NCBI GenBank assembly: GCA_902581005.1
Contig: CACHMT010000001.1
Location: 1 to 64,000, forward strand
Length of the DNA: 64,000 nucleotides
Source of the DNA: an uncultured Alphaproteobacteria bacterium
GTDB taxonomy: Bacteria; Pseudomonadota; Alphaproteobacteria; Rhodobacterales; Rhodobacteraceae
Direction of reading: 5' to 3'
Under the pieces are notes generated by a model. It was not told where the DNA came from. It saw only the letters and a list, made by a program, of their open reading frames with translations, and searched no databases. The translations under genes and the position numbers were made by a program. Each line of letters opens with the position of its first letter. The first letter of the stretch is position 1. This document shows, piece after piece, positions 18,086 through 26,079 of the stretch.

Positions 18086-18915
18086 CCTTATCTACACTTA
18101 GCCAAGAGCTTCATGTTGCTAGAAGCAAGAGGTACGCACTTGCAGGTTTAGTTATACTGGGATGGGAAGATGCAAAATATTATGTAAAGGCAGCAGAAGA
18201 AATTAGCTGCCCAATTATCTTGCAAGTTGGACCAAATTGCCGCGAAAACACTCCTATAGAAATAATGGGGCCAATGTTAAAAAAACTTGCAGAAGATGCA
18301 TCAATTAATATCGTAACTCTATTGGACCACTCTACTAATTTAAAAGAGTGCGAAAGAGCTCTAGATAATGGCTTTTCATCAATTATGTTTGATGGGTCAA
18401 ACATGGAACTTAACGAAAACATTGATATGACATGCAAAGCTGTGGAACTTGCAAAAAATTATGGAGCATCTGTAGAGGCAGAGCTGGGAGTTGTTGGATA
18501 CGATCAAGGGATAAAGTCTAAGTTTACTGAGCCCAAAATTGCACAAAAGTTTTATGCAGCTACACAGGTAGATGCTTTAGCAATTTCTGTTGGAAACACT
18601 CATCTCGAACAGGAGAAGGCAACAGAAGTCGACACCAAACTACTCTCTCAAATTGAAAAATTTGTAAAGTGCCCACTTGTTATTCATGGCGGGTCCGGTA
18701 TAAAGACCACTCAACTTCATTGGTTAGCAAAAAATACTGCCATTTGCAAAATTAATATAGGAACACAATTAAGACAGGTTTTTGGAGAAAATCTGAAGGA
18801 ATACCTATTAAATAACCCAACTATTTTTGATAGGATTGAAATTCTTTCTCACGTATATGAGAAAATAATACCTACCACAAAGAAAATAATCTTGAATCTA
18901 AGGCCAGATAAATGA
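18082..18915 (+). CDS. Class II aldolase, probable 6-phospho-5-dehydro-2-deoxygluconate aldolase (IolJ-like)
   Basis: A 277-residue zinc aldolase of the FbaA/GatY/IolJ family. The catalytic and metal blocks are TLLDHSTN, FSSIMFDGSNM, VEAELGVVGYD, LAISVGNTHL, LVIHGGSGI and KINIGTQLR. The segment ISVGNTHLEQ replaces the NVHG seen in many fructose-bisphosphate aldolases, arguing for a specialised substrate. Location after an IolC-like kinase and IolB-like isomerase makes IolJ function the best inference. Its start overlaps the isomerase stop by four bases. It would duplicate the aldolase activity ascribed to the DUF2090 half of IolC. Confidence 0.83.
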   Translation: MTLSTLSQELHVARSKRYALAGLVILGWEDAKYYVKAAEEISCPIILQVGPNCRENTPIEIMGPMLKKLAEDASINIVTLLDHSTNLKECERALDNGFSSIMFDGSNMELNENIDMTCKAVELAKNYGASVEAELGVVGYDQGIKSKFTEPKIAQKFYAATQVDALAISVGNTHLEQEKATEVDTKLLSQIEKFVKCPLVIHGGSGIKTTQLHWLAKNTAICKINIGTQLRQVFGENLKEYLLNNPTIFDRIEILSHVYEKIIPTTKKIILNLRPDK

Positions 18916-18938
18916 CTTTACAAAATTAGGGCATTTAT

Positions 18939-19979
18939 TTAATTCAAGATCCTTTCACAGTCTGTATCTTTGAGTAAGTTAAGTACTTTTTGTTGATCTT
19001 TGTCACCAAGACTTCTAAACTCTTCACGAATCCATTTTAAACATTTTACTTGATAGGGAAATGTTCTTTGTTCCCACTCACGACCTAAAATTTCTGCACT
19101 CCATTTTTCTTCACCACTATTAAAAGCTTCTTCGTTCTTTAGCATAGTTGGGACATATGTCTTTCCAACTTCACAAAAAATTCTTTTTATGGTTTCGGGA
19201 AGCTTTGAGTCATTGATCCAATCTTCGCTATCGGGTTCTAATCCAGAAAGGTCTTCTGTTTTTCCTACCCAAGCCATAGTGCGCATTGAGTTTTTCTCTA
19301 TTATAGAACGAGGTGTAGGATCAAATCCTACCAATTGGCTTAATTGTCCAAAGAAAGCAAAATCTGCAGAAGATGGACGGGATCCAAGCAAAAAGGGGAA
19401 GTTAATGAAATGATCCTCTAAAATGCTTATAATTTTTTTGAAACATTGGTCTATAAGAGGTGCTGTTTTTTTGTTCGATCCTACAACCCAAACCCTTCCA
19501 AGTTGGCGCTGTGTTATTTTTTCTTTTTTATAACTAAGTTCCTCGTTTGTAAGAGTGGAGTTTGCATAAAGGGGTAACAACGTCCCTGCATTGTCAATGT
19601 CCTTGTCATCATACCATCGGTAATGAAACATAAATTTCGTTCCCCACTCATCACCATAATCTTCAAGCAAATAGTTTAAAAATCTCAAAACTGGGTTTGA
19701 GGGAATAGTGCTGCGGCTCGTGAATTTGCTCTCTAGCTTTCTAATAATAGGGGTTGAGTCAGTAACTGCCGTAATTTTCTTTTCAGAATTTTCGAATAAG
19801 AAGGTTGGGTGTAAAACTGGTTTAGGTTTTTCGATATTGTTCCAGTCTAAATATTCGTCTGGCTCTCCCCAGATAATTTTATACGGGATATGCTTATACC
19901 TTAATAAGGCGACCATCTTTCGTGTGTAGGGTGATCCGTTGTTACCAATTAATTTTACGGGTGCTTTGATGATCATCAA
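18939..19979 (-). CDS. Glutathione S-transferase family protein
   Basis: A 346-residue protein. The thioredoxin-fold N-terminal domain includes VKLIGNNGSPYTRKMVALLRY with a SPYTRK glutathione-site loop. The helical C-terminal domain includes FPFLLGSRPSSADFAFFGQL, the conserved N-cap motif of GST C-domains. It is longer than typical GSTs (about 200-240) because of an extension after residue 240. The substrate is unknown. It is convergent with the inositol aldolase gene and starts only 36 bases after the upstream helicase gene on the same strand. Confidence 0.85.
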   Translation of the reverse strand: MMIIKAPVKLIGNNGSPYTRKMVALLRYKHIPYKIIWGEPDEYLDWNNIEKPKPVLHPTFLFENSEKKITAVTDSTPIIRKLESKFTSRSTIPSNPVLRFLNYLLEDYGDEWGTKFMFHYRWYDDKDIDNAGTLLPLYANSTLTNEELSYKKEKITQRQLGRVWVVGSNKKTAPLIDQCFKKIISILEDHFINFPFLLGSRPSSADFAFFGQLSQLVGFDPTPRSIIEKNSMRTMAWVGKTEDLSGLEPDSEDWINDSKLPETIKRIFCEVGKTYVPTMLKNEEAFNSGEEKWSAEILGREWEQRTFPYQVKCLKWIREEFRSLGDKDQQKVLNLLKDTDCERILN

Positions 19980-20014
19980 ATTTTTCCTTTTTGTAAAATA
20001 AGTATCTTACTAAC

Positions 20015-22096
20015 CTAGTTTTGGTGAAATAAGTTTATGTTAGCGTTTTCAATTTTTTGATTGAGATTAGAATACCGTAAATTCAGAAACACCTTTTTAA
20101 GTGCTTCTCGTAATACTCTTTTGCTCCCAATTAAGCAGACATTCTGCTTCCCTCTTGTGATTGCCGTATAAATCAATTTTCTCGTAAGCATTATGCGATG
20201 ATCATCCACTATTGGCATCACGACGTTCGGATATTCAGAACCTTGACTCTTATGAACCGTTATAGCATACGCTAAATCTAAATAATCTATTTTATTGTTA
20301 TGAAAGAGTTTCATTTCTCCATCAAACTCCACTCTAATATTTTTTCCAACTTTATTTACAACGTAACCAATATCGCCATTTCTCACATCAATATCATAAT
20401 CATTTTGTGTACATATCACCTTATCACCTGCACAAAATTTTATTTCTTTTTCACCCTCCATTTTTGAAAAAACCTTGTCTCCATTTGGGTTGTATTTTTT
20501 TTGCATAATTGAATTTAAATTTATGAGACCACTTGAATAACGGCGCATTGGGGAAAGAATTTGTGTTTTGTCAAAATCTATACTGCCGTTTTTATTACCA
20601 GTAAAAAAATCAACTACTTCAATAATTTTTTCGACAACTTGACCCTTGTCGACTTCTACAAATGAAAAGCCTGAGCTAGAAAAATCTGAAGAGAATTCTA
20701 TTAACTCGCCTTTATTTATTGCTCTAGCTACTTTTGGGATCACGCTATCACTGCCTTGTCGAAATTGCTTTGATAATCTGCTAACGACAATTTTTTTTGA
20801 TCTTATTAAATCTAAAAATGGTTGCCCTGCGCCGACAGGAGGTAGTTGATCAACGTCTCCAATTAAAATAAGTTGTGACCCTAAAGGCAGCATTTTGACC
20901 AAATCATTGAATAAATTTATATCGATCATGGAGGATTCATCTACAATCAAAGTATCAAACTCAATATCCTTAGCTGATGAATCTATCATCACTTTTAGCA
21001 TGTGAATTGTCGATGGTTGAAATTTTTTTAATGCTTGATTTTCTGCTATTCGTTTTGCCGCTCGTCCCGTGGGAGCACAGATACGAATTGTCTTTCTAAA
21101 GCCGTTGACTAAAACTTGAGCGAGGCCTTCTATAATTCTTGTTTTACCTGTTCCTGGGCCACCAGTAATAATCGAAACTCCCGCTTCTAATGAATTTTGG
21201 ATTGCTTGCACTTGTTCTTCTGATAAAGGATTGGTAGCATTTTTGTTAGCCGAAAACTGCTTGCCCTTTATTGGTTTGAAATTATCTTTTATCAAACAGA
21301 TCTGTTGAGCAATATCGTTATCCCGCTCGCAAGCTTCTATGGTTTCTAGAAAATTTTTATCTTGCACTTTAAAATTATTAAATAAATGCTCATGGCTGTT
21401 AATAGCCGTTTGAATTGTTTCAATGTCATTTTTTGTTATTTCTTGAGCTCTCAGTAAAACCCTCTCTAAAGGCCCACAGGTATTGCCACGTTCGGCTTCA
21501 CTTTGCATCAGTGCATGTCTTGTAGCGGCAACTATTTTTTGATCTAAAGAAACTTCAATTCCAAAAATGGAAATAATACTCTCTATCTTATCAAAGCTGA
21601 GTCTAGGAATTCTTTGAAGCAACATATATGGATCTTTATGTATTTCAGCAAAAAACTTATTCCCAAACTCTTCTTTAACAAATTTCTTTTGTGTATATGA
21701 AAAGCCAATTTGTGAAAATAATATTTCAAACCCTGAGTTTTCATAATCTAGATCCCATCCTCCTAATAATGCTTCGGAAAGTTTTTTTGATGTTTTTTCT
21801 TCAAGTATGTTTACATTGCGCTCATGTAAATACTTGATAACTGTCATCCCAATATTCTGCGCTATGGTATCAGCATTCTTTGGTCCAATACCCTGAAAGT
21901 TTTTATTCGACAAATATTTCTTCAGCCCCTCTATTGGTTCTTCTTTTAAAATTATTTGAGTTCCCAAGGGCACGTCATCTTTATTTAAAGGCACAAAATA
22001 AAAACCATCACGAGAAGTTGCAGTGTTTTCTGCTACAACGCTATCACAATTTAAAGGCTCTGGATTACTATCAAAATAGCTTATTACAGCAATCAA
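20015..22096 (-). CDS. RecD2-like ATP-dependent DNA helicase (SF1B)
   Basis: A 693-residue helicase. The N-terminal region has helix-hairpin-helix-like segments (NFQGIGPKNADTIAQNIG near residues 66-83). The core has Walker A GGPGTGKT at 312-319, Walker B VDESSMID, the LIGDVDQLPPVGAG motif III region, and the UvrD-C-like ending AYAITVHKSQGSEYP and YTAITRGKQN. Length and N-terminal domain fit RecD2 rather than the RecD of RecBCD, and no recB or recC is adjacent. RecD2 proteins act 5' to 3' in repair. It is divergent from the adenylate cyclase gene over a 91-base gap. Confidence 0.9.
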   Translation of the reverse strand: MIAVISYFDSNPEPLNCDSVVAENTATSRDGFYFVPLNKDDVPLGTQIILKEEPIEGLKKYLSNKNFQGIGPKNADTIAQNIGMTVIKYLHERNVNILEEKTSKKLSEALLGGWDLDYENSGFEILFSQIGFSYTQKKFVKEEFGNKFFAEIHKDPYMLLQRIPRLSFDKIESIISIFGIEVSLDQKIVAATRHALMQSEAERGNTCGPLERVLLRAQEITKNDIETIQTAINSHEHLFNNFKVQDKNFLETIEACERDNDIAQQICLIKDNFKPIKGKQFSANKNATNPLSEEQVQAIQNSLEAGVSIITGGPGTGKTRIIEGLAQVLVNGFRKTIRICAPTGRAAKRIAENQALKKFQPSTIHMLKVMIDSSAKDIEFDTLIVDESSMIDINLFNDLVKMLPLGSQLILIGDVDQLPPVGAGQPFLDLIRSKKIVVSRLSKQFRQGSDSVIPKVARAINKGELIEFSSDFSSSGFSFVEVDKGQVVEKIIEVVDFFTGNKNGSIDFDKTQILSPMRRYSSGLINLNSIMQKKYNPNGDKVFSKMEGEKEIKFCAGDKVICTQNDYDIDVRNGDIGYVVNKVGKNIRVEFDGEMKLFHNNKIDYLDLAYAITVHKSQGSEYPNVVMPIVDDHRIMLTRKLIYTAITRGKQNVCLIGSKRVLREALKKVFLNLRYSNLNQKIENANINLFHQN

Positions 22097-22187
22097 TGCG
22101 CCTACTCCATTTTTGTTAATAATTTTGCCACTTAGAACCGCTTACCAGACAAATTCACTATACACAAATTAGCCATTTGCGATATAT

Positions 22188-24098
22188 TTGATTAATAGTT
22201 CTATATATATAAACTTCTTTGAGAGCAAAATCATTAACACCATAAATAGAAAAATAGCAGTTATTTTTGCCACTGACATCGTTGGTTATAGCAAGCATAT
22301 GGAAAAAAATGAGATTGAGTCAGTAAAAACTCTTCGAGCGTGCGAAAATATTCTTAAAGATCTGTTCAAAAAATATGAAGGGCGTCTCTTTAATTCTGGT
22401 GGCGACTCTTTCTTTGCCGAATTCCCTAGTGCCGTATCAGCTGTTGAATGCGCATCTGAATTCCAAGGACGTCTAAGAGAATTTTACTCTCTGAATAATC
22501 TTCCAATTAAATTGCAATTTCGAGTTGGAATACATATGGGTGACGTAATAAAAGAGAAGCGAAATCTTCTAGGAGACGGTGTTAATATTGCAGCGAGACT
22601 AGAGGCCTTAGCTCAACCCTCAGGAGTAACAATTTCCAAGTCAATTTTTGATTTGGTTAAAGGAAAAGTAGATTTATCCTTCAATGATCTTGGTTTACAA
22701 AAAGTTAAAGAAAATGAATTTCATGCCTATGATATTCTTTTGAGTAAATCACAGAAGCGAATTCTGAGAACATCTTCAAAGCCGGTACTACGCAATTTAG
22801 GGATCGTAGCCTCCGTATTCGCAGTTGTAATTGTTGGAATTATTTTTTATCTCCAATCAGATACAAAACCAGTAAGCAAAACCCAAACGATGCCAATTGA
22901 TAAACCTTCAATTTTGGTAATGCCTTTTGAAAATCAAACAGGAAATTCTGATAATGACTTCATCGGATTTGGGGTAACAAGTAATATAATATCCTCATTA
23001 TCAATTAATGACTCAATATTGGTATCCTCTTCAAGTACCGGGAAATATATTCAAGAAAAAAATTATACTGATGAAGAGATTTCGCAGAACTATGGGGTTC
23101 AATATCTTTTAAGAGGAGATGTTCAGGGTACGGAGGGAGCCTTTCGTGTTACTTTGCAAATGACTGATCTTAAAAGGAGTGAGGTTGTATGGTCAAAGCT
23201 TTTTGATTTTGGAGAATTAAAACAGCTTTTCCCAGTTCAAGAAAAGATAAGTTTAGCCATTCTGGAACAGCTTAGTGTTAAAACACGGGGATCACAGCTA
23301 ACCGATGTAAACTATTTTACTAACCCAGAAGCGTATAAAAATTATCTTAATGCTTGGTCTGCTTTTGGTCTTAAAACTGTGGAGGGAAGTCAAAAAGCCG
23401 AAAAGCTATGGAAAAAAGCTATTGAGTTGGATCCAAATAACCGACGATTGAATTTTATGATGGCTTGGGTTAACTGGAGAAAGGTTACAATGAGGATCTC
23501 TGAAAACCCAAAAAGGGATATGGAGAAAGCCTATGCTATTGCATTGGATGCTATTGATGAGTTTCCCGAATGGACAACACCTAAAGCTCTTGCAGGCTTA
23601 ATCGAATTATTTTTAAAAAAGTATAATGAAGCCTGTGGAAGGATACCTACTCTATTACAAGCATCAAAAGATCATTCAGATTTAGGTATGGCAAATCTAG
23701 TTGTTCACTCCTGTGGCAGGTTAGAAGAAGCAATAGAAAACTATGAGAAAATAATGTTGTCGAATCCCCACCATGCGGCGTGGATCTTTTATATGTACAA
23801 TCACGCTTTAATTGAAAATAAACAATATGAGAAATCTGAGAGCTTCGCGCTTACGAAATTAAATGAAAAGCATAATTGGAGTGGGGTTGACCAAACATTA
23901 TATTTGCAGCTTGCTTATCTGTACGAGTTGAAGGGAAGTAAGAAGAAAGCAAAAAAAATGTTCGAGCTACATAAAGCCATCGACGGAAAGGGTAAAACAG
24001 GTGAAATTATTCATAAAGAATATATTACTGCGCGTGATAAAACATATCTAAACGAGTTAATATCTGCCCTCAAACCTTATGGGCTAACGGAAAAATAA
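22188..24098 (+). CDS. Class III adenylate/guanylate cyclase with TM helix, TolB-like and TPR regions
   Basis: A 636-residue predicted inner-membrane protein. Residues 20-185 are the cyclase domain: metal aspartates D30 (FATDIVGYS) and D73 (NSGGDSFFAEF), and GDGVNIAARLEALA. A TM helix lies about 203-224. After it comes a TolB-like domain typical of these proteins (KPSILVMPFENQTGN...), then TPR-like helices to the end. The TTG start at 22188 is the only plausible initiator between an in-frame stop at 22170 and the domain. This architecture recurs in Alphaproteobacteria. The signal it senses is unknown. Confidence 0.88.
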   Translation: MINSSIYINFFESKIINTINRKIAVIFATDIVGYSKHMEKNEIESVKTLRACENILKDLFKKYEGRLFNSGGDSFFAEFPSAVSAVECASEFQGRLREFYSLNNLPIKLQFRVGIHMGDVIKEKRNLLGDGVNIAARLEALAQPSGVTISKSIFDLVKGKVDLSFNDLGLQKVKENEFHAYDILLSKSQKRILRTSSKPVLRNLGIVASVFAVVIVGIIFYLQSDTKPVSKTQTMPIDKPSILVMPFENQTGNSDNDFIGFGVTSNIISSLSINDSILVSSSSTGKYIQEKNYTDEEISQNYGVQYLLRGDVQGTEGAFRVTLQMTDLKRSEVVWSKLFDFGELKQLFPVQEKISLAILEQLSVKTRGSQLTDVNYFTNPEAYKNYLNAWSAFGLKTVEGSQKAEKLWKKAIELDPNNRRLNFMMAWVNWRKVTMRISENPKRDMEKAYAIALDAIDEFPEWTTPKALAGLIELFLKKYNEACGRIPTLLQASKDHSDLGMANLVVHSCGRLEEAIENYEKIMLSNPHHAAWIFYMYNHALIENKQYEKSESFALTKLNEKHNWSGVDQTLYLQLAYLYELKGSKKKAKKMFELHKAIDGKGKTGEIIHKEYITARDKTYLNELISALKPYGLTEK

Positions 24099-24108
24099 AA
24101 ATACACTT

Positions 24109-24139
24109 TTACAAGCATACATCTTGTAATTTTTTTTTT
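24109..24139 (+). terminator. Rho-independent terminator after the cyclase gene
   Basis: The arm TTACAAG (24109-24115) pairs with CTTGTAA (24123-24129) around a 7-base loop and is followed by ten T residues. It lies 11 bases past the cyclase stop. The second arm is also the -35-like element of the heat-shock promoter described next, so the two signals overlap. Confidence 0.7.
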
Positions 24140-24150
24140 AGTACCCATCT
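24123..24150 (+). promoter_or_regulatory. Heat-shock (RpoH/sigma-32 type) promoter of the hsp20 gene
   Basis: CTTGTAA (24123-24129), a 14-base spacer and CCCATCT (24144-24150) match the sigma-32 pattern CTTGAAA-N(11-16)-CCCATNT with one mismatch in each fixed block or better. Transcription would start near 24157, giving a leader of about 55 bases. Placement before a small heat-shock protein gene supports the call. Confidence 0.75.
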
Positions 24151-24157
24151 GAATAAT

Positions 24158-24212
24158 GTAGACGCCTAACAGGGTCTACTCACATAAATCTTGCTTAATA
24201 AAGGAGATAACA
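24158..24212 (+). promoter_or_regulatory. Candidate RNA thermometer (ROSE-like leader) of hsp20
   Basis: The leader can fold into two hairpins. GTAGAC (24158-24163) pairs with GTCTAC (24174-24179). TTGCT, a few bases before the ribosome site, can pair with AGGA of AAAGGAG as in ROSE elements (U-Y-G-C-U facing the Shine-Dalgarno, including a G-G mismatch). The second hairpin is short and its loop is only six bases. The fold is judged by eye. Confidence 0.4.
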
Positions 24213-24662
24213 ATGAATAGTTTAAGCACACTAAGAAGTGCCTTACAGGCATTTGACACTAATACATTTTCACCTTTTGCTGTTGGTTTTGATAAGACGT
24301 TTGACCGGCTTTGGGACTATGCAGCGCACCAAAGTGATACTAATGTAGGGTTTCCCCATTATAACATCGTGCAACACGATGATTATAAGTACACAATTGA
24401 AATGGCATTAGCCGGCTACAATAAATCTGATATAGACGTTGAACTAGCGGACGGCGTTTTGACAATCAAATCAATGAAAACAGTTGAAGAGAGCGACAAA
24501 AAAGTCTATCGAGGTATCGCTTCCAGAAATTTTACTCGTAAATTCACTTTAGCCGACGACATAGTCGTTAAAGACGGGGCTTTAAAAGACGGAATGCTCT
24601 CAATTGAATTAGAGAGAGTAGTACCAGAAGAAAAGAAGCCGCGTCTTATAAAAATTAAATAA
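24213..24662 (+). CDS. Small heat-shock protein, Hsp20/IbpA family
   Basis: A 149-residue ATP-independent holdase chaperone. The alpha-crystallin domain runs about residues 48-140: PHYNIVQHDDYKYTIEMALAGY opens it, then DIDVELADGVLTIKS, the arm RGIASRNFTRKFTL, and GALKDGMLSIELER. The C-terminal tail ends LIKIK, an I-x-I type anchor used in oligomer assembly. A strong AAAGGAG ribosome site precedes the ATG. A sigma-32-like promoter and a possible thermometer leader suggest both transcriptional and translational heat control. A terminator shared with the convergent hemG gene follows. Confidence 0.95.
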   Translation: MNSLSTLRSALQAFDTNTFSPFAVGFDKTFDRLWDYAAHQSDTNVGFPHYNIVQHDDYKYTIEMALAGYNKSDIDVELADGVLTIKSMKTVEESDKKVYRGIASRNFTRKFTLADDIVVKDGALKDGMLSIELERVVPEEKKPRLIKIK

Positions 24663-24670
24663 AATTAACA

Positions 24671-24704
24671 GGGAGGGGGTAACAGCCCTCTCCCACTTTT
24701 AAAG
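24671..24704. terminator. Terminator hairpin between hsp20 and hemG
   Basis: A GGGAGGGGG run (24671-24679) faces CCCTCTCCC (24686-24694) with a 6-base loop and one bulge, followed by ACTTTTAAAG. It lies between convergent genes and could serve both. Confidence 0.65.
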
Positions 24705-25223
24705 TTATAAAACTTCCTTCGCAAAATTTGCAACTTTGTTCCAGTCAGTAAACTCATACGTCTGGCTTGTATCTGTTGGACCTTTTGTTATAAGCATAAT
24801 AAATCGAATAATTAGGCGATCTAAAAACCGGTAACTAGGATAGTCAATCCTTCCCGCAAAAACTGCTAATTTATCCGGTCGCCACCCCGATAATTCTAAG
24901 AATTTTTTCATATAAGGATTAGTATTTGGTTGGTTTTTTTCCTTTTTTCTAGCAACAACATTTACTGTGAAAAACGCAGTGGATTTTTTTTGTAGCTCAT
25001 CTCTGTTTACTTTAACAAACTCATATACTAGCGGATTATGTTTTCCATATCTAATGCTGGCTCCAATCACTATTTTTGAGTATTGAGCCAAATCAATCTC
25101 GGGAGCGTTTTCTATTCCACATAGAGTTATTTCCGATTTTCTCTTTGAGAAATCAATTATTCGGTCACAAATCCTTTTTGTTTGCCCATCCGTAGTAGAA
25201 TATATAATGAGGGTTTTTTTCAT
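24705..25223 (-). CDS. hemG: HemG-type protoporphyrinogen IX oxidase (flavodoxin fold)
   Basis: A 172-residue flavodoxin-fold protein. It has the FMN phosphate loop YSTTDGQTKRI near residues 8-18 and the HemG-type IVIGASIRYGKHNPLVYEF block. FFTVNVVARKKEKNQPNTNPY is the HemG-specific insertion region. AVFAGRIDYPSYRFLDRLIIRFIM ends the core. HemG oxidises protoporphyrinogen IX to protoporphyrin IX, passing electrons to quinone, in heme synthesis. HemG is best known from Gammaproteobacteria; many Alphaproteobacteria use HemJ or HgpX/HemY. This copy stands alone, without other heme genes. Confidence 0.9.
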   Translation of the reverse strand: MKKTLIIYSTTDGQTKRICDRIIDFSKRKSEITLCGIENAPEIDLAQYSKIVIGASIRYGKHNPLVYEFVKVNRDELQKKSTAFFTVNVVARKKEKNQPNTNPYMKKFLELSGWRPDKLAVFAGRIDYPSYRFLDRLIIRFIMLITKGPTDTSQTYEFTDWNKVANFAKEVL

Positions 25224-25310
25224 TTATGACAAATTTTCTATCATGTTCGAAAATATTTTATCATTTTTTTTTTTTATGTGAAATTTTTGTCATATTTTTT
25301 TTAAAAATAT

Positions 25311-25319
25311 TGCTATAAT
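25311..25319 (+). promoter_or_regulatory. Extended -10 promoter of the 25357 gene
   Basis: TGCTATAAT is a perfect extended -10 element (TG-N-TATAAT). TTGTCA at 25287-25292 is a -35-like sequence, but 21 bases away, longer than usual. The start site would be near 25326, with an AAAGGGGG ribosome site at about 25342-25350. Confidence 0.6.
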
Positions 25320-25356
25320 AGTACGATATTTGAACTTAACAGAAAGGGGGTCAATT

Positions 25357-25977
25357 ATGAAAATTGTATCAGTTAGACAGATGTCTCCATCAGCGGGAAA
25401 AGAAGCTCTAATGGAAGAACGCATAAGAAGAGCATCCGGCGTCATGGCTAGATATGGAGCAGCATCACGTATTTTTAAAATTTTAGGAGGAGAGTCAGCA
25501 GGTGACTATCTATTGATGAACTTATACAATAGCTTCTCTGAAGCTAGTACGTCATTTCAAAAATACTCAACGGATCCGGAACTTGCAAAATTGTTCATGG
25601 AACGTGCGTTAAACCCTGCTGGAGATATAACAGGTCCTGATTTATTCAGGTCAGTGTATGGAGAACCACCTGAAAAACCATCACCAATCCTGATTGGCAG
25701 AGGGTATCAGGTACCAAGAGGAAAGGTACCAGATATGCTTTCTATGGCGCCAGAATTAGAGGCTCTTTTTAAAAAAGTAGACTCTTCGATTGGTATTGTA
25801 ATGCCAGTTATCGCAGCAGACCACGAAATGATGTATATCACCTATAGATTTACGTCAATGGATCACCTAGGGAGCGCGCTAGACACAATGGTTGAGAACC
25901 AAGATTTTCAGAACCTGATCACAAAAGCAAATGAGCTCGGTACTCTGAAAATGTCGAGGATGATGAGCTTAATGTAA
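25357..25977 (+). CDS. Hypothetical protein, probable duplicated dimeric alpha/beta-barrel fold
   Basis: A soluble protein of about 206 residues. I start it at ATG 25357 behind a strong AAAGGGGG site; the frame opens earlier at 25330 with a TTG. Two similar halves can be discerned: the first opens MKIVSVRQMSPSAGKEALME and the second has SPILIGRGYQVPRGKVPDML. Each starts with a beta-strand and is followed by helices, reminiscent of ferredoxin-like stress-responsive or NIPSNAP-type barrels. I do not recognise a family with confidence. A strong promoter, good ribosome site and strong terminator suggest a well-expressed single-gene unit. Confidence 0.75.
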   Translation: MKIVSVRQMSPSAGKEALMEERIRRASGVMARYGAASRIFKILGGESAGDYLLMNLYNSFSEASTSFQKYSTDPELAKLFMERALNPAGDITGPDLFRSVYGEPPEKPSPILIGRGYQVPRGKVPDMLSMAPELEALFKKVDSSIGIVMPVIAADHEMMYITYRFTSMDHLGSALDTMVENQDFQNLITKANELGTLKMSRMMSLM

Positions 25978-25987
25978 AAAATATTTA

Positions 25988-26019
25988 GGCGTCCATAAGT
26001 TTTTGGGCGCCTTTTTTTT
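25988..26019 (+). terminator. Rho-independent terminator after the 25357 gene
   Basis: GGCGTCC (25988-25994) pairs with GGGCGCC (26005-26011), seven pairs including one G-T, followed by eight T residues. Confidence 0.88.
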
Positions 26020-26079
26020 GTTCACAAGGTAGGCATTTTTGATGCCTAACCGAGATCTAATTAAGAAAGGGAGACTTTA

